From: Chlorobiota bacterium | Lineage (GTDB): Bacteria; Bacteroidota; Ignavibacteria; Kapaibacteriales; NICIL-2 | NCBI GenBank assembly: GCA_026415505.1 | Contig: JAOAGY010000010.1 | Coordinates: forward strand, 1 to 64,000 | Length of the DNA stretch: 64,000 nucleotides | Reading direction: 5' to 3' | Part shown: positions 25,527 through 34,045 of the stretch, one piece after another | Numbering within the stretch: the first letter of the stretch is position 1 | How the letters are laid out: every line of letters begins with the position of its first letter | Translations under genes and position numbers: made by a program | Notes under the pieces: model-generated | Told to the model about the DNA's origin: nothing | Database searches by the model: none | Seen by the model: only the letters and a program-made list of their open reading frames with translations

Positions 25527-26414
25527 TTATCGGACGCGAGGAACGACGGCATCGGCACTCCAGAGAAGCTTTTGGCGGAGCACATCGAAGTACGTCGTGT
25601 CGGATCGCTTGATCAAGCGTGCGCTGCTTTGGGATCGGCGGATCGTGCAGCGCATTTCCGGCTCGAACGGTGCCACGTGCTGCCCGTCAGCCACCAGCGA
25701 TGCAGCGTGACTTTCGGCATCGAGCATGAGCGTGACTTCCGATGTGTCGCTGACGACGAGCGGACGAAGCGTGAGCATGTGCGGACAGATCGGAACGATG
25801 CCGAGCACCGGCGCCGAGGGCGTGATGATCGGACCGCCGCACGAGAGGGCGTAGGCAGTCGAACCGGTGGGCGTGGTCACCAGCAATCCATCGGCGCGGT
25901 AGCGAGCGATGTAGTGTTCGTCCACCCACGCGTGAATGGTGATCATGCGCGACGAATCGCGCTTTTCGATCGCGAATTCGTTGAGGGCGTAGAGTGTCGT
26001 TGGTTTGTCGTCGATTTCGACGCTCGTTTCGATGAGCGCACGATCGACGATGCGGTAACGTCCGGCGAGAACATCGTCGATCGTTCGGCGGAGATCGTCG
26101 GCGGGGAATTCCGCCAAAAAGCCGAGCTTGCCGAGATTGACTCCCAGCAGCGGCAAATCGCTTTCTGCCAACCGTCGCGCACAGGCGAGCATCGTGCCAT
26201 CGCCGCCGAAACACATGACCACATCGGCGAAGCGACCGAAATCTTCCAGCGGCAATGCCTCGACGTTTTCGGCGACCGACGGAAGCATGCGTGCCTTGAC
26301 TTCCGGCTCGACGCAGACGTCCGCGCCGCGTTCGAGCAGAATTTCGACCGCTTCGACCACACGCCGGAGTGCGTCGGTTTTGCCCAAGTTGACGTAGAGT
26401 CCGATGCGGTTCAT
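25527..26414 (-). CDS. nadK: NAD kinase
   Basis: Phosphorylates NAD to NADP. The 295 residues contain the diagnostic GGDGT (70-74) in VMCFGGDGTMLACAR, the NLGKLGFLAEF strand, ALNEFAIEK, and the glycine-rich DGLLVTTPTGSTAYALSCGGPI. The C-terminal part includes VADGQHV. The start overlaps the DUF1844 stop as ATGA, so the order pntA2, DUF1844, nadK is a tight operon that puts NADP synthesis next to a transhydrogenase subunit. Its 3' end is 4 bases from the convergent M16 gene. Confidence 0.95.
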   Translation of the reverse strand: MNRIGLYVNLGKTDALRRVVEAVEILLERGADVCVEPEVKARMLPSVAENVEALPLEDFGRFADVVMCFGGDGTMLACARRLAESDLPLLGVNLGKLGFLAEFPADDLRRTIDDVLAGRYRIVDRALIETSVEIDDKPTTLYALNEFAIEKRDSSRMITIHAWVDEHYIARYRADGLLVTTPTGSTAYALSCGGPIITPSAPVLGIVPICPHMLTLRPLVVSDTSEVTLMLDAESHAASLVADGQHVAPFEPEMRCTIRRSQSSARLIKRSDTTYFDVLRQKLLWSADAVVPRVR

Positions 26415-26704
26415 GCGTGAGCGTCGGGCGGTGGCGATTGATGCGTCGTGGTGCGAGCCTCGCGGAGCTGGACGTAGCCGAGCCGAAGCTGTGTGAGCGC
26501 CTGGAGCAGGAAGTGTTCTTCGTCCTCGGTGCGATTGGCGCGCGTGCGTTCTTCGATGACTTCGAGCAGCTCGATCGCCATCTGGGCGCTGTCGAGATCG
26601 GTTTTGTGCTCCCCGCTCGATGGGTCCGGCACGTGTCCGAGTGCGACGAGCGCATTGTGCACGAAGATCGCCGCGACATCCCGCAAGTCAGGACGCCGGT
26701 TCAT
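26411..26704 (-). CDS. DUF1844 protein
   Basis: A 97-residue helical protein with the DUF1844 pattern: FVHNALVALGHVPDPSSGE, then DLDSAQMAIELLEVIEERTRANRTEDEEHFL and LTQLRLGYVQLRE. The family is widespread and uncharacterised. It overlaps both neighbours by ATGA junctions, pntA2 upstream and nadK downstream, which indicates coupled translation. Confidence 0.82.
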   Translation of the reverse strand: MNRRPDLRDVAAIFVHNALVALGHVPDPSSGEHKTDLDSAQMAIELLEVIEERTRANRTEDEEHFLLQALTQLRLGYVQLREARTTTHQSPPPDAHA

Positions 26705-27021
26705 CGCTCTGCCGAGGGACGATTGCGGAACATCTCCAGCATCCGATCGGTGACGACGAACCCACCGACGACGTTGAGCGTGCCGAGCACGACGGCGACG
26801 AATCCCAGCACCATTGCAGCGACGTTGTCCGGCGATGCATGACCGAGCACGACGATCGCACCGATGAGCACCACGCCGTGGATCGCATTGGCACCCGACA
26901 TCAGCGGCGTATGCAGCACCGCCGGCACTTTGGCGATGACCTCGACACCGACGAAGATCGAAAGGATGAGCACGTACACCATTTCGATGTGCGTGCCGAG
27001 AAACGTCACGAGCGCTTCCAT
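26701..27021 (-). CDS. pntA2: NAD(P) transhydrogenase subunit alpha, part 2 (PntA2)
   Basis: The small membrane part of the proton-translocating transhydrogenase alpha subunit in organisms where alpha is split. The 106 residues have three hydrophobic helices with the family motifs VYVLILSIFVGVEVIAKVPAVLHTPLMSGANAIHGVVLIGAI and VLGTLNVVGGFVVTDRMLEMF. It needs PntA1 (NAD-binding) and PntB (NADP-binding, membrane) to work. Neither is adjacent: upstream is a glycosyltransferase, downstream DUF1844 and nadK. ATG 27021 gives the family start; the frame also has a TTG five codons upstream. Confidence 0.9.
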   Translation of the reverse strand: MEALVTFLGTHIEMVYVLILSIFVGVEVIAKVPAVLHTPLMSGANAIHGVVLIGAIVVLGHASPDNVAAMVLGFVAVVLGTLNVVGGFVVTDRMLEMFRNRPSAER

Positions 27022-27173
27022 CGCAGACAACCGCAAGCGATAGGTTCGACCGAAGCGAAACTACGAAAAGCCACGGTAGCGATTGGTCGGTAGTGCTCGG
27101 CGGCTACGACATCGTCTGCGCTCGATGTGCTATCGCGGCTGTTGCGTGTAGGTCGTCGCCATTCCTGTACCGA

Positions 27174-28346
27174 CTATTGGCGCGACAATGCCGACTGGCT
27201 GCCGAGCGTGCGGGCGAGCCGCTCGATCGTTTCGGCGATGCGTTCGAAGCGGGTTTGCTCGGCGGCACGCCGGGCACCAGCCGCAAAGCGATCGAGCGAG
27301 GTTCCCGCCAGCATATGCTCGAGCGCTGCTGCCAGTGCTGCCGCATCGTGCGGCGGGACGACCAGTCCGGCATCGTACCGGCGCACGTCCTCGGCTAAGC
27401 CGCCGACGTCGGTCACTACCACCGGCTTGCCGAACGCAAAAGCGATGCGCTGAACGCCCGATTGCGTCCCCGAATGGTACGGCAACACGACGACGTCCGC
27501 TGCAGTGTAGTAGAGCGGCACGTCTTCGTTCGGGACGTATTCGGCGATCCAACGGATGCGATCGGCGACGCCGCTGGCAGCAATGAGCCGGTGGTAGCGT
27601 TCGGGGTTTTCGTAGCATTCGCCGACGATGAGCAACACGGCGTCGCTGGCGTCGAATCGAGCGAAGGCTTCGATGAGCGTCGCCAGTCCCTTGTACGGTC
27701 GGATGTAGCCGAAAAAGAGCACAACGCGCTTGCCGTCGAGTCCCAGATGCCGCTTGGCGTCGGCGGGTGTCCATCGAACTGGTGCGATGTCGGGCGTGAT
27801 GAGCAGCGGCAAATGTGCGCGCTCGACCCGACGGTCTGGATACAGCCGTTGCAGTTCCGTGGCGACCGCATCGGAAAAGGCGATGAACGCATCGGCGAAT
27901 CGAAACATCCGCCGTGTCAGCCACCGATCGACCAAGCGTGCCTCGTGCGAGACGATGTTCTCCGCCAAGATTACGATCGGCGCCCGGCAGCGGCGACGCA
28001 GCACTCGGAGAATCGTTCCGTAGCACAGACCGAAAAACGGTTGGTACCAGTCGAGCAGCACCACATCGGGAGCCATCGCCGCGATCGCCGATGCTGTGCG
28101 GTACCACGTCGGTAGCGCGATCGAGTCTATCGTGCGTCTGGCGGGATGCGGTTTGATTGGATGTGTGCTGACGTCTTCTTGTCGCGTGCCCGGAAAGAGC
28201 AATTGCGGATACAGACGCGAAAAGCTGAACACCTCGACCGTGTGGCGCTCCGCCAGCAGGTGGTACAAATGCCCGACGACCGCTGCAGGTCCGCCGCGGT
28301 ACGGATACGCAGGACCGACGATCGCGATGCGCAGCGCCTTACTCAC
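27174..28346 (-). CDS. glycosyltransferase family 4
   Basis: A 390-residue GT-B fold glycosyltransferase. The N-terminal domain opens with LRIAIVGPAYPYRGGPAAVVGHLYHLL. The C-terminal nucleotide-sugar domain has VVLFFGYIRPYKGLATLIEAFA, VLLIVGECYENPE and YYTAADVVVLPYHSGTQSGVQRIAFAFGKPVVVTDVGGLAE, the E/S-G-x7-E-type region of GT4. Acceptor and donor are not predictable; envelope polysaccharide synthesis is likely. The GTG at 28346 overlaps the end of the response-regulator gene (stop at 28339), so the two are co-translated. Confidence 0.88.
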   Translation of the reverse strand: MSKALRIAIVGPAYPYRGGPAAVVGHLYHLLAERHTVEVFSFSRLYPQLLFPGTRQEDVSTHPIKPHPARRTIDSIALPTWYRTASAIAAMAPDVVLLDWYQPFFGLCYGTILRVLRRRCRAPIVILAENIVSHEARLVDRWLTRRMFRFADAFIAFSDAVATELQRLYPDRRVERAHLPLLITPDIAPVRWTPADAKRHLGLDGKRVVLFFGYIRPYKGLATLIEAFARFDASDAVLLIVGECYENPERYHRLIAASGVADRIRWIAEYVPNEDVPLYYTAADVVVLPYHSGTQSGVQRIAFAFGKPVVVTDVGGLAEDVRRYDAGLVVPPHDAAALAAALEHMLAGTSLDRFAAGARRAAEQTRFERIAETIERLARTLGSQSALSRQ

Positions 28347-29019
28347 CGTTGCTCGGCTCTTTGATGCGGTAGCCAATGCCGCGCACGTTGTGGATGAAGC
28401 GCTTGCCGTCGAACTCGATTTTCGACCGCAGCCGCTTGATGTACACCTCGATGATGTTCGACATCGGCGCCAGCGGATCTTTCCACACGTGCTCCATGAT
28501 CATCGTACGGCTGACGATGCGGTGCTTGTTGCGCATGAGGTATTCGAGCAAGGCGTACTCTTTGGCGGTCAGTTCGATTTCCTTGTCGCCGCGCCAGACA
28601 AGATGCGCTGCCGTGTCGAGCACCAAATCGCCGACGACGATCTTGGTGGACTTCTGCGCGCTGCTTCGCCGCAGAACCGACCGCAAGCGCGCAGCAAGCT
28701 CGTCGAAGTGGAACGGCTTGGGCAAATAATCGTCGGCGCCGAGATCGAGCCCACGCACGCGATCTTTGGTGCTGCCGCGCGCAGTGAGGATGATGACCGG
28801 CGTTTCGTTGTCGGCAGCGCGCAGTTCTTGCAACACTTCGAAACCGTCCTTGCCCGGTAGCATCAAGTCCAGCACGATTGCGTCGTACATTCCCGAAAGC
28901 GCCATCTCCAAACCGGTCTTGCCGTCGCTGGCGACGTCGACGACGTACTGCTCTTCTTCCAGTCCACGCTGGATGAAGTTGGCGACTTTTTCTTCGTCCT
29001 CGATGACCAAAATGCGCAC
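28339..29019 (-). CDS. OmpR-type response regulator
   Basis: A 226-residue two-component regulator. The receiver domain (about 1-115) has the acidic pair in VIEDEEK, phosphoacceptor aspartate in AIVLDLMLPGKDG (about 51), and the lysine of LPKPFHFDELAARL. The C-terminal winged helix (about 128-220) holds IELTAKEYALLEYLMRN and the recognition region SNIIEVYIKRLRSKI. GGAGG lies exactly six bases before GTG 29019, which I take as the start; ATG 29025 directly abuts the site. No histidine kinase is encoded nearby, so it is an orphan here. Confidence 0.93.
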   Translation of the reverse strand: MRILVIEDEEKVANFIQRGLEEEQYVVDVASDGKTGLEMALSGMYDAIVLDLMLPGKDGFEVLQELRAADNETPVIILTARGSTKDRVRGLDLGADDYLPKPFHFDELAARLRSVLRRSSAQKSTKIVVGDLVLDTAAHLVWRGDKEIELTAKEYALLEYLMRNKHRIVSRTMIMEHVWKDPLAPMSNIIEVYIKRLRSKIEFDGKRFIHNVRGIGYRIKEPSNGE

Positions 29020-29032
29020 GGGCATCCTCCGT

Positions 29033-29425
29033 TCAATTGCGACGAAAAACGATCTGCACCGAACGCTGCTCGAGTCGCAGCTCGTCGTGGTCGAGCCGTG
29101 CAATGCGAAAACGTTCGATGGTCGTTGCACCCGATAGCAGTACGAGCGAATCCGATCGCACCCGGTAGTCGAAGCGGAGCGTATCGCTGCCGACCAGTGG
29201 AACGCTGAGCCGCCCGTTGCGAATTTCGATCGTCGTGCCGCGCGCGATGCTGCTGGCGATGCCCAGCACGAGTGCAGCGCCGCGATCGTTCGAATCGGCT
29301 GGAACGATTTCCTCCAGACGCCAACTGCCCTCGAGCAACGCCGGATCGAGTCGCATGCATGCAGCCAGCAGCAGTGCGAGTGCCGCTGCCACCGAGTGCC
29401 GGTAAAATCGAGCATCAGCGCACAT
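29033..29425 (-). CDS. small lipoprotein, unknown function
   Basis: A 130-residue lipoprotein: the lipobox LLAAC gives a mature cysteine near residue 23. The rest is a compact beta-rich domain, LLEGSWRLEEIVPAD to VQIVFRRN, with the look of a META/lipocalin-like fold seen in small outer-membrane lipoproteins. The start overlaps the end of the T9SS cargo gene by 11 bases and the stop is 13 bases before the response-regulator start, so it belongs to that operon. Confidence 0.68.
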   Translation of the reverse strand: MCADARFYRHSVAAALALLLAACMRLDPALLEGSWRLEEIVPADSNDRGAALVLGIASSIARGTTIEIRNGRLSVPLVGSDTLRFDYRVRSDSLVLLSGATTIERFRIARLDHDELRLEQRSVQIVFRRN

Positions 29426-32315
29426 AGAGCACCTCGAACGATTCCCATCCATCGCCGGCTCGTGCCAGGACGTAGTACACGCCGGGCGGTACGAGCTGAC
29501 CGCTGTCGCTGCGGCAATCCCAGACGTCGCAGTACATCTGCCCGCCGGTGCGCACCTGGTCCGCCACGAGCGTTCGGACAAGCCGATCGCTGCTGTCGAA
29601 AATGCGAACGGTGACCGAACCGGTACTGCGCGGTGTGGTCAGGATACGGCACAGCTCTTGTCCGCGCAGAACGGGATTCGGTGCGATCGCCGAGATCAAA
29701 CGCTGCGACCTCAGCACAACTGTCGTGTCGGTTCGACCGCAACTGTTGCGACATGCCCACCGAATCGCGATCGTGTCGCTGCTGCCGATGCGTCCGCGCA
29801 CGACGACCGTGTCGGTGGCGAGACTGTCGAGCAGTGTCCACGGCTCCGACGGCGCGTAGCGAACGTACACTGCCGCTACCGAGCACGCCACGGCGCTCGG
29901 CACAGCAGCGACGCGATACTCGCAGCAAAATCCCGGTTGCGCGCTGGTGACGACAAGCGGCACCGGAGCCGGCAGCACGCGCAGCCGCAGCGTGTCGGAG
30001 ACGACCGTATCGGCATCGCTCGTGCCGATCGCGGTTACCAGCACGAGCGTATCGGCACCGCCGAGCGGCGCCAGCTCGATGCACGGCACATCGAAGCTCG
30101 CAACGAAACTGCCCCCGCCGATCGTCACCGCTGCCGGCAGCGGTTGCCAGCGCTGCCCATTGTCGAACGACACTCTGAGGTGCACCGAGTCAATACACAC
30201 CGCACTTCCGCCGACGATCGCTCGCTCGCCTGCGGTGTAGCTCGATGCAACGGTCGTCGTGTCGAATCGCACCGCACCGCTGATTACGCTGACTCTGCTG
30301 CTGGTGTCGCACACGGTGGAATCAGCCGACAGCCAGACGATGAACCGTCCCGACAGCCCGTGCAGCAGTTGCGCCGGAACAGCCAGCGCCATTGTATCGC
30401 CGCCGACGAGCGTATCGCGTGCGACGATACGGCATGCACCGCCGCTGTCCGGCTCGAAGGCGATCGTGTACCGATGCGCGCCGCTGTAGAAAAAGCGCCA
30501 TCGCACAGCGATCGTATCGCCCGAACATACCGTCGTCGAGGCGGTCGTGTCGCTCGGTGCGACGATGCGGAGACTGTTCGGCGCGAGGATGCCGAGTGTG
30601 TAGGTCGCTTTGGTCGTTGTCGCCACGATGTCCGTGCGTCGGTCGCCATCGAGATCGGCGATCGCGACGTTGGTGATTTCCTCGCCCGGCGCACGCCAGA
30701 AGAGTGCCGTGTCGAACGGCGAGCCGCTGCGAAAACGAGGATCGGCGTAGTCGCGCATGCGAAGCACGAGCAGGTCGCTACCGTCGGCGATGACGATTTC
30801 CGCTTTCCCATCGGCGGCTCCGTCGAGATCGGCGACGGCAGCGAGCCAGCCGGTGATGCGGAACGTCGCGATCGTATCGAGCGGCAGCAGCACCGATCCC
30901 GCTGGCGATGGCTTTGGCACGGGCGAGCCGCTGCGATAGCGCAAGACCATCAGGCGCGAACCAGCGACGGCAAGTTCGCGACTGCTTTCGGTGAGCACGA
31001 TCTCCGCGCCCGGATTGTTCGGGAAAAACGGAAGCAGCTCGTTGCTGGATGTGCCGTCGAGATCGCCGACCGCCAGCGACCAGCCAGCGTCGGTGCGTCC
31101 GCGAAAGGGCGGATTCTGCCGATCCGATGGCAGCGTTATCGGCGTGCCGTCGTCGGCAAAAAGGTGCAATTGCGCTTGACCGAACGAGCCGTCGCGACCA
31201 CTGTACGACTCTGCCAGCAGAACGAAGCGACGAAGCTGACTGCCGTCGTAAAGCTCGACCCAGTAGGGTCGAACGATCGGTTTGCTCGCCGGCGCCGAGA
31301 GAAACGTATCGAGCCGTATCGCGCCGAATCGTTCCCCCAGCAGACCGCTGCTCAGTTGTGCGCAGAAAAGATACGCGCTGCGTCCGTTCGATTGCGAGCC
31401 GTAGGGACTGACGATCGTGGTACTGTCGTCGCTCGGTGTGCACGGCAAAGCGCACGTCCAAAGCGTCGGCGACAGTTGTGCGATGCTCGGCTGGTCGAAA
31501 CCGACGTGTGGCGCGACTGTCATGCGCTCGCCGACGTTGTCGCCGGCATCGGGTATCGGGAACGTTCCGCCGAGCAACGACGGGAGCACGCGCGTGACCG
31601 CCATGCCGCGCACGAAAGGAATGCTCCGCCCGGACGAGTCGGCTTGCGGTGTCGTCGTGCCGAGCACCGAGTACACTGCCAGCGCATCACCAGCAGGCAT
31701 TGCCAGCACTGGACGCACCCATGCGAACAAATTCGGCGCATAGGGGCGCAGGTCGTAGGTCAGCCGTGTGACGAGTGCGACGGTGTCGCTGGCGGCGTCG
31801 TAGCCGGCGATGTAGGCGACGGCGAACGAATCGCGCACCGTCTGGCTTTCCGCAGTTTGGAGAAACAGCAGGCTGGGCAAGCGCTGACGGAGCGCCGACG
31901 GCAATTGTGCTGAATCAGCCACACACGAAATCGCCTGGGCAAACGGTGGAAGCTGCGACGAGTGAAGCGCGCGACCGCTGGCATCGAGCAGCGCGAGTTT
32001 CCCGCCGACGACGGCAGCGACCTCGAGCGACGCCAATCCGCTGCCCAGCGGCAGTGCAGTGTTCGGCACAATGTCGGCAACGACCGGCTGAACATCGCCA
32101 GCGATCGCCGGCGATCGCCACTTGAGCACGAACGCCGAAAGCTGCTGCGGTACCGATGCGACCGGCTGAACGGGCAACGCCGTGCCGCTGCCGCGCGGAT
32201 AGAGCCACGATGCCTGCTGCGCACGGCTACTGGCGACCCAGCTCAGCATCAGCAACGCACTGGCGACCCAGCAGCGCCACAACGTCCGACGATGAATTCC
32301 GTGCAAAACGATCAC
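29415..32315 (-). CDS. large secreted FG-GAP/VCBS-repeat protein with T9SS sorting domain
   Basis: A 966-residue exported protein. The signal peptide ends near SSRAQQ (about residue 34). FG-GAP-type repeats are visible as AVGDLDGTSSNELLPFF, AVADLDGAADGKAEIVIADG and AIADLDGDRRTDIVATT (about 430-640). Several Ig-like, Ser/Thr/Asp-rich segments follow. The last 85 residues match the Por secretion-system sorting domain: AIAPNPVLRGQ, VTVRIFDSSDRLVRTL and GQLVPPGVYYVLAR. It should cross the outer membrane by T9SS and be anchored or released. GTG 32315 has GGAGAAGG upstream and a -7 box 26 bases away. Confidence 0.85.
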   Translation of the reverse strand: MIVLHGIHRRTLWRCWVASALLMLSWVASSRAQQASWLYPRGSGTALPVQPVASVPQQLSAFVLKWRSPAIAGDVQPVVADIVPNTALPLGSGLASLEVAAVVGGKLALLDASGRALHSSQLPPFAQAISCVADSAQLPSALRQRLPSLLFLQTAESQTVRDSFAVAYIAGYDAASDTVALVTRLTYDLRPYAPNLFAWVRPVLAMPAGDALAVYSVLGTTTPQADSSGRSIPFVRGMAVTRVLPSLLGGTFPIPDAGDNVGERMTVAPHVGFDQPSIAQLSPTLWTCALPCTPSDDSTTIVSPYGSQSNGRSAYLFCAQLSSGLLGERFGAIRLDTFLSAPASKPIVRPYWVELYDGSQLRRFVLLAESYSGRDGSFGQAQLHLFADDGTPITLPSDRQNPPFRGRTDAGWSLAVGDLDGTSSNELLPFFPNNPGAEIVLTESSRELAVAGSRLMVLRYRSGSPVPKPSPAGSVLLPLDTIATFRITGWLAAVADLDGAADGKAEIVIADGSDLLVLRMRDYADPRFRSGSPFDTALFWRAPGEEITNVAIADLDGDRRTDIVATTTKATYTLGILAPNSLRIVAPSDTTASTTVCSGDTIAVRWRFFYSGAHRYTIAFEPDSGGACRIVARDTLVGGDTMALAVPAQLLHGLSGRFIVWLSADSTVCDTSSRVSVISGAVRFDTTTVASSYTAGERAIVGGSAVCIDSVHLRVSFDNGQRWQPLPAAVTIGGGSFVASFDVPCIELAPLGGADTLVLVTAIGTSDADTVVSDTLRLRVLPAPVPLVVTSAQPGFCCEYRVAAVPSAVACSVAAVYVRYAPSEPWTLLDSLATDTVVVRGRIGSSDTIAIRWACRNSCGRTDTTVVLRSQRLISAIAPNPVLRGQELCRILTTPRSTGSVTVRIFDSSDRLVRTLVADQVRTGGQMYCDVWDCRSDSGQLVPPGVYYVLARAGDGWESFEVLYVR

Positions 32316-32340
32316 GCCTTCTCCGAGAATCGAAGCGGCG

Positions 32341-32348
32341 CAAATATA
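32341..32348 (-). promoter_or_regulatory. -7 box of T9SS cargo operon promoter
   Basis: TATATTTG on the minus strand, a perfect TAnnTTTG box, 26 bases before the GTG at 32315. No clear -33 TTTG at 19-21 bases. It would drive the cargo, lipoprotein, regulator and glycosyltransferase genes. Confidence 0.5.
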
Positions 32349-32392
32349 CCTGCCCGATATTCGCACCGTGCGAACGCTTGTACGAACACGAC

Positions 32393-34045
32393 GTGAAAAC
32401 ATTCTGGCTGGCGATGACAATTGCGCTCGTGGGCGCTGTGTGGGCGCAGCAACCCTTGCCGTCGCACCACGACGTCGGCACTCGAACACTGGACGATTCT
32501 GCAGCAGCGATTTTGGGCGCCGTGCACTCGTGGTGGGGCATCGGGCGTGCTGCCGATCCCGATAGCGCGTGTCGTGTGGCGACCGCATGGGCTGCTCGCG
32601 ATCCGCTTGCGGCGTTCATCTTCGCCGAGTGCATCGCCGATCGGCGGAGAATGCCGCCCGATGTGCGTCGTGCCGATTCGGTGTTCGAAGCGGTGCTTGT
32701 GCCGCTCCGCGAGCGTGCCGATCGCGGCGATGCATACGCTCTCGTTGCGCTTGCCGAGTACTACCGCCGCGGTCTCGGCGGTGTCGTACCGGACGACGAT
32801 GCAGCGACGAGCTTGCTCCGCCGTGCTGCCGGGATGGGAAATCCACTGGCGGCGTTCCTGCTGGCGCGCACGAGCGACGACTCGACGTCGCTGATGTTTC
32901 TTCGCCGTGCCGCCGAAGGGAACGTCGTCGCGGCAATGGTGATGCTGGCGCGTCGGTTGCTCGCCGATTCGTCGAGCCTCGCCGAGGCAATCGGTTTGCT
33001 CCGTCGTGCCGAGGAACGCGGCTCGCCCGATGCAGCGCTCGTGCTCGGCGGTTGTTACGATAGCGGACTCGGCGTCGAACCCAATCCGACGCAGGCGCTG
33101 CGCTCGATTGCCGTCGCTGCCGATCGCGGCAGTGTCGCCGCAATGCTCGAACTCGGTGTTCGCTCGATCTACGGTGTCGGCATGCCTGCCGATACGATCG
33201 GTGGACTGGTTTGGCTGCTGCGTGCCGTGGCGCGATCGTCGCCTGCCGAACGCAGAGCGATCGTCGGTCTTCTCTCGACGGTGTGCGATTCGCTGCCGAT
33301 GGTCGCGCGGCACTTCGAGCGCGCGTTGGGCATCGTCGCAGCAGAGCTTTCGCCCGCACGGCACGACAGCTCCGCACTGGTGTATCTGCTCACCGGCGAC
33401 GGTGCGCGTCTGTGGCGCGCGTGGTGGCGACCGTCGGTCGGTGCGCCGGAGTATGTCGGCTTTCGTCGGGACGGTGCGGCGATAGTGTCCGGCAGCGAGC
33501 AGCTTTTCGAGTGGCGATGCGACACATCCGGATTGCTCGCTATCACGAACGAAGGCAACAGCAATCGTGCGCGGTTGATTGCTATTGCCGAGGGATTGTG
33601 TGCCGTCGAATGGGATGGCGGCAGTGCTTTCTATTCGCCGATCGAGAGTGCAACACTCGGTGCCGAGCCGTACCGTCGGCATCGTGCATTCGTGCAGCCG
33701 TCGGTCGAGCTGCTTCCGCCGCGCACCGGCGACGATTACGTGCGACTGCGTGTGCGCGTGCGCAATGTTCCTCGCACCGGGCTGGTGCTGATGCCGATCG
33801 GCATCGCTCGCGATCGTGCGGCGACGCATGCGGAAATCGCCGTGAGCGCCGGCATGCTCTGGCGCATCTGGGACGACGGTGTGCACGAGTTGCTGTGGCA
33901 GCCGCCGGCAGCGGAGCTTCCAGCCGGACTCGGCGCCAAGTGCGTGTTGTTCGTGCAGTGCGTTTGGCAGTACGACGGCGACGACCGGAGCATGATCGTC
34001 AAATCGCAGCCGATCGCTGTGCCGTCCCGGTGGCGGCGTCGCTAA
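32393..34045 (+). CDS. exported Sel1-repeat protein
   Basis: A 550-residue protein with a short signal peptide cleaved near VWA-QQ (about residue 16) and a run of Sel1-like helical repeats at about 110-330. Examples are ALVALAEYYRRGLGGVVPDDDAA, LLRRAAGMGNPLAAF and AALVLGGCYDSGLGVEPNPTQALR. Sel1 repeats are protein-interaction scaffolds, here predicted in the periplasm or at the surface. The last 200 residues are beta-rich without a recognised domain. The GTG at 32393 is the only start that gives a complete signal peptide with a lysine; ATG 32414 would shorten it. Confidence 0.75.
   Translation: MKTFWLAMTIALVGAVWAQQPLPSHHDVGTRTLDDSAAAILGAVHSWWGIGRAADPDSACRVATAWAARDPLAAFIFAECIADRRRMPPDVRRADSVFEAVLVPLRERADRGDAYALVALAEYYRRGLGGVVPDDDAATSLLRRAAGMGNPLAAFLLARTSDDSTSLMFLRRAAEGNVVAAMVMLARRLLADSSSLAEAIGLLRRAEERGSPDAALVLGGCYDSGLGVEPNPTQALRSIAVAADRGSVAAMLELGVRSIYGVGMPADTIGGLVWLLRAVARSSPAERRAIVGLLSTVCDSLPMVARHFERALGIVAAELSPARHDSSALVYLLTGDGARLWRAWWRPSVGAPEYVGFRRDGAAIVSGSEQLFEWRCDTSGLLAITNEGNSNRARLIAIAEGLCAVEWDGGSAFYSPIESATLGAEPYRRHRAFVQPSVELLPPRTGDDYVRLRVRVRNVPRTGLVLMPIGIARDRAATHAEIAVSAGMLWRIWDDGVHELLWQPPAAELPAGLGAKCVLFVQCVWQYDGDDRSMIVKSQPIAVPSRWRRR

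Noticed and set aside
29658..31913. Long plus-strand open frame of about 750 codons
   Set aside because: It is antisense to the T9SS cargo gene, has Arg/Asp/His-rich composition typical of shadow frames in GC-rich DNA, and no domain or ribosome-binding site.
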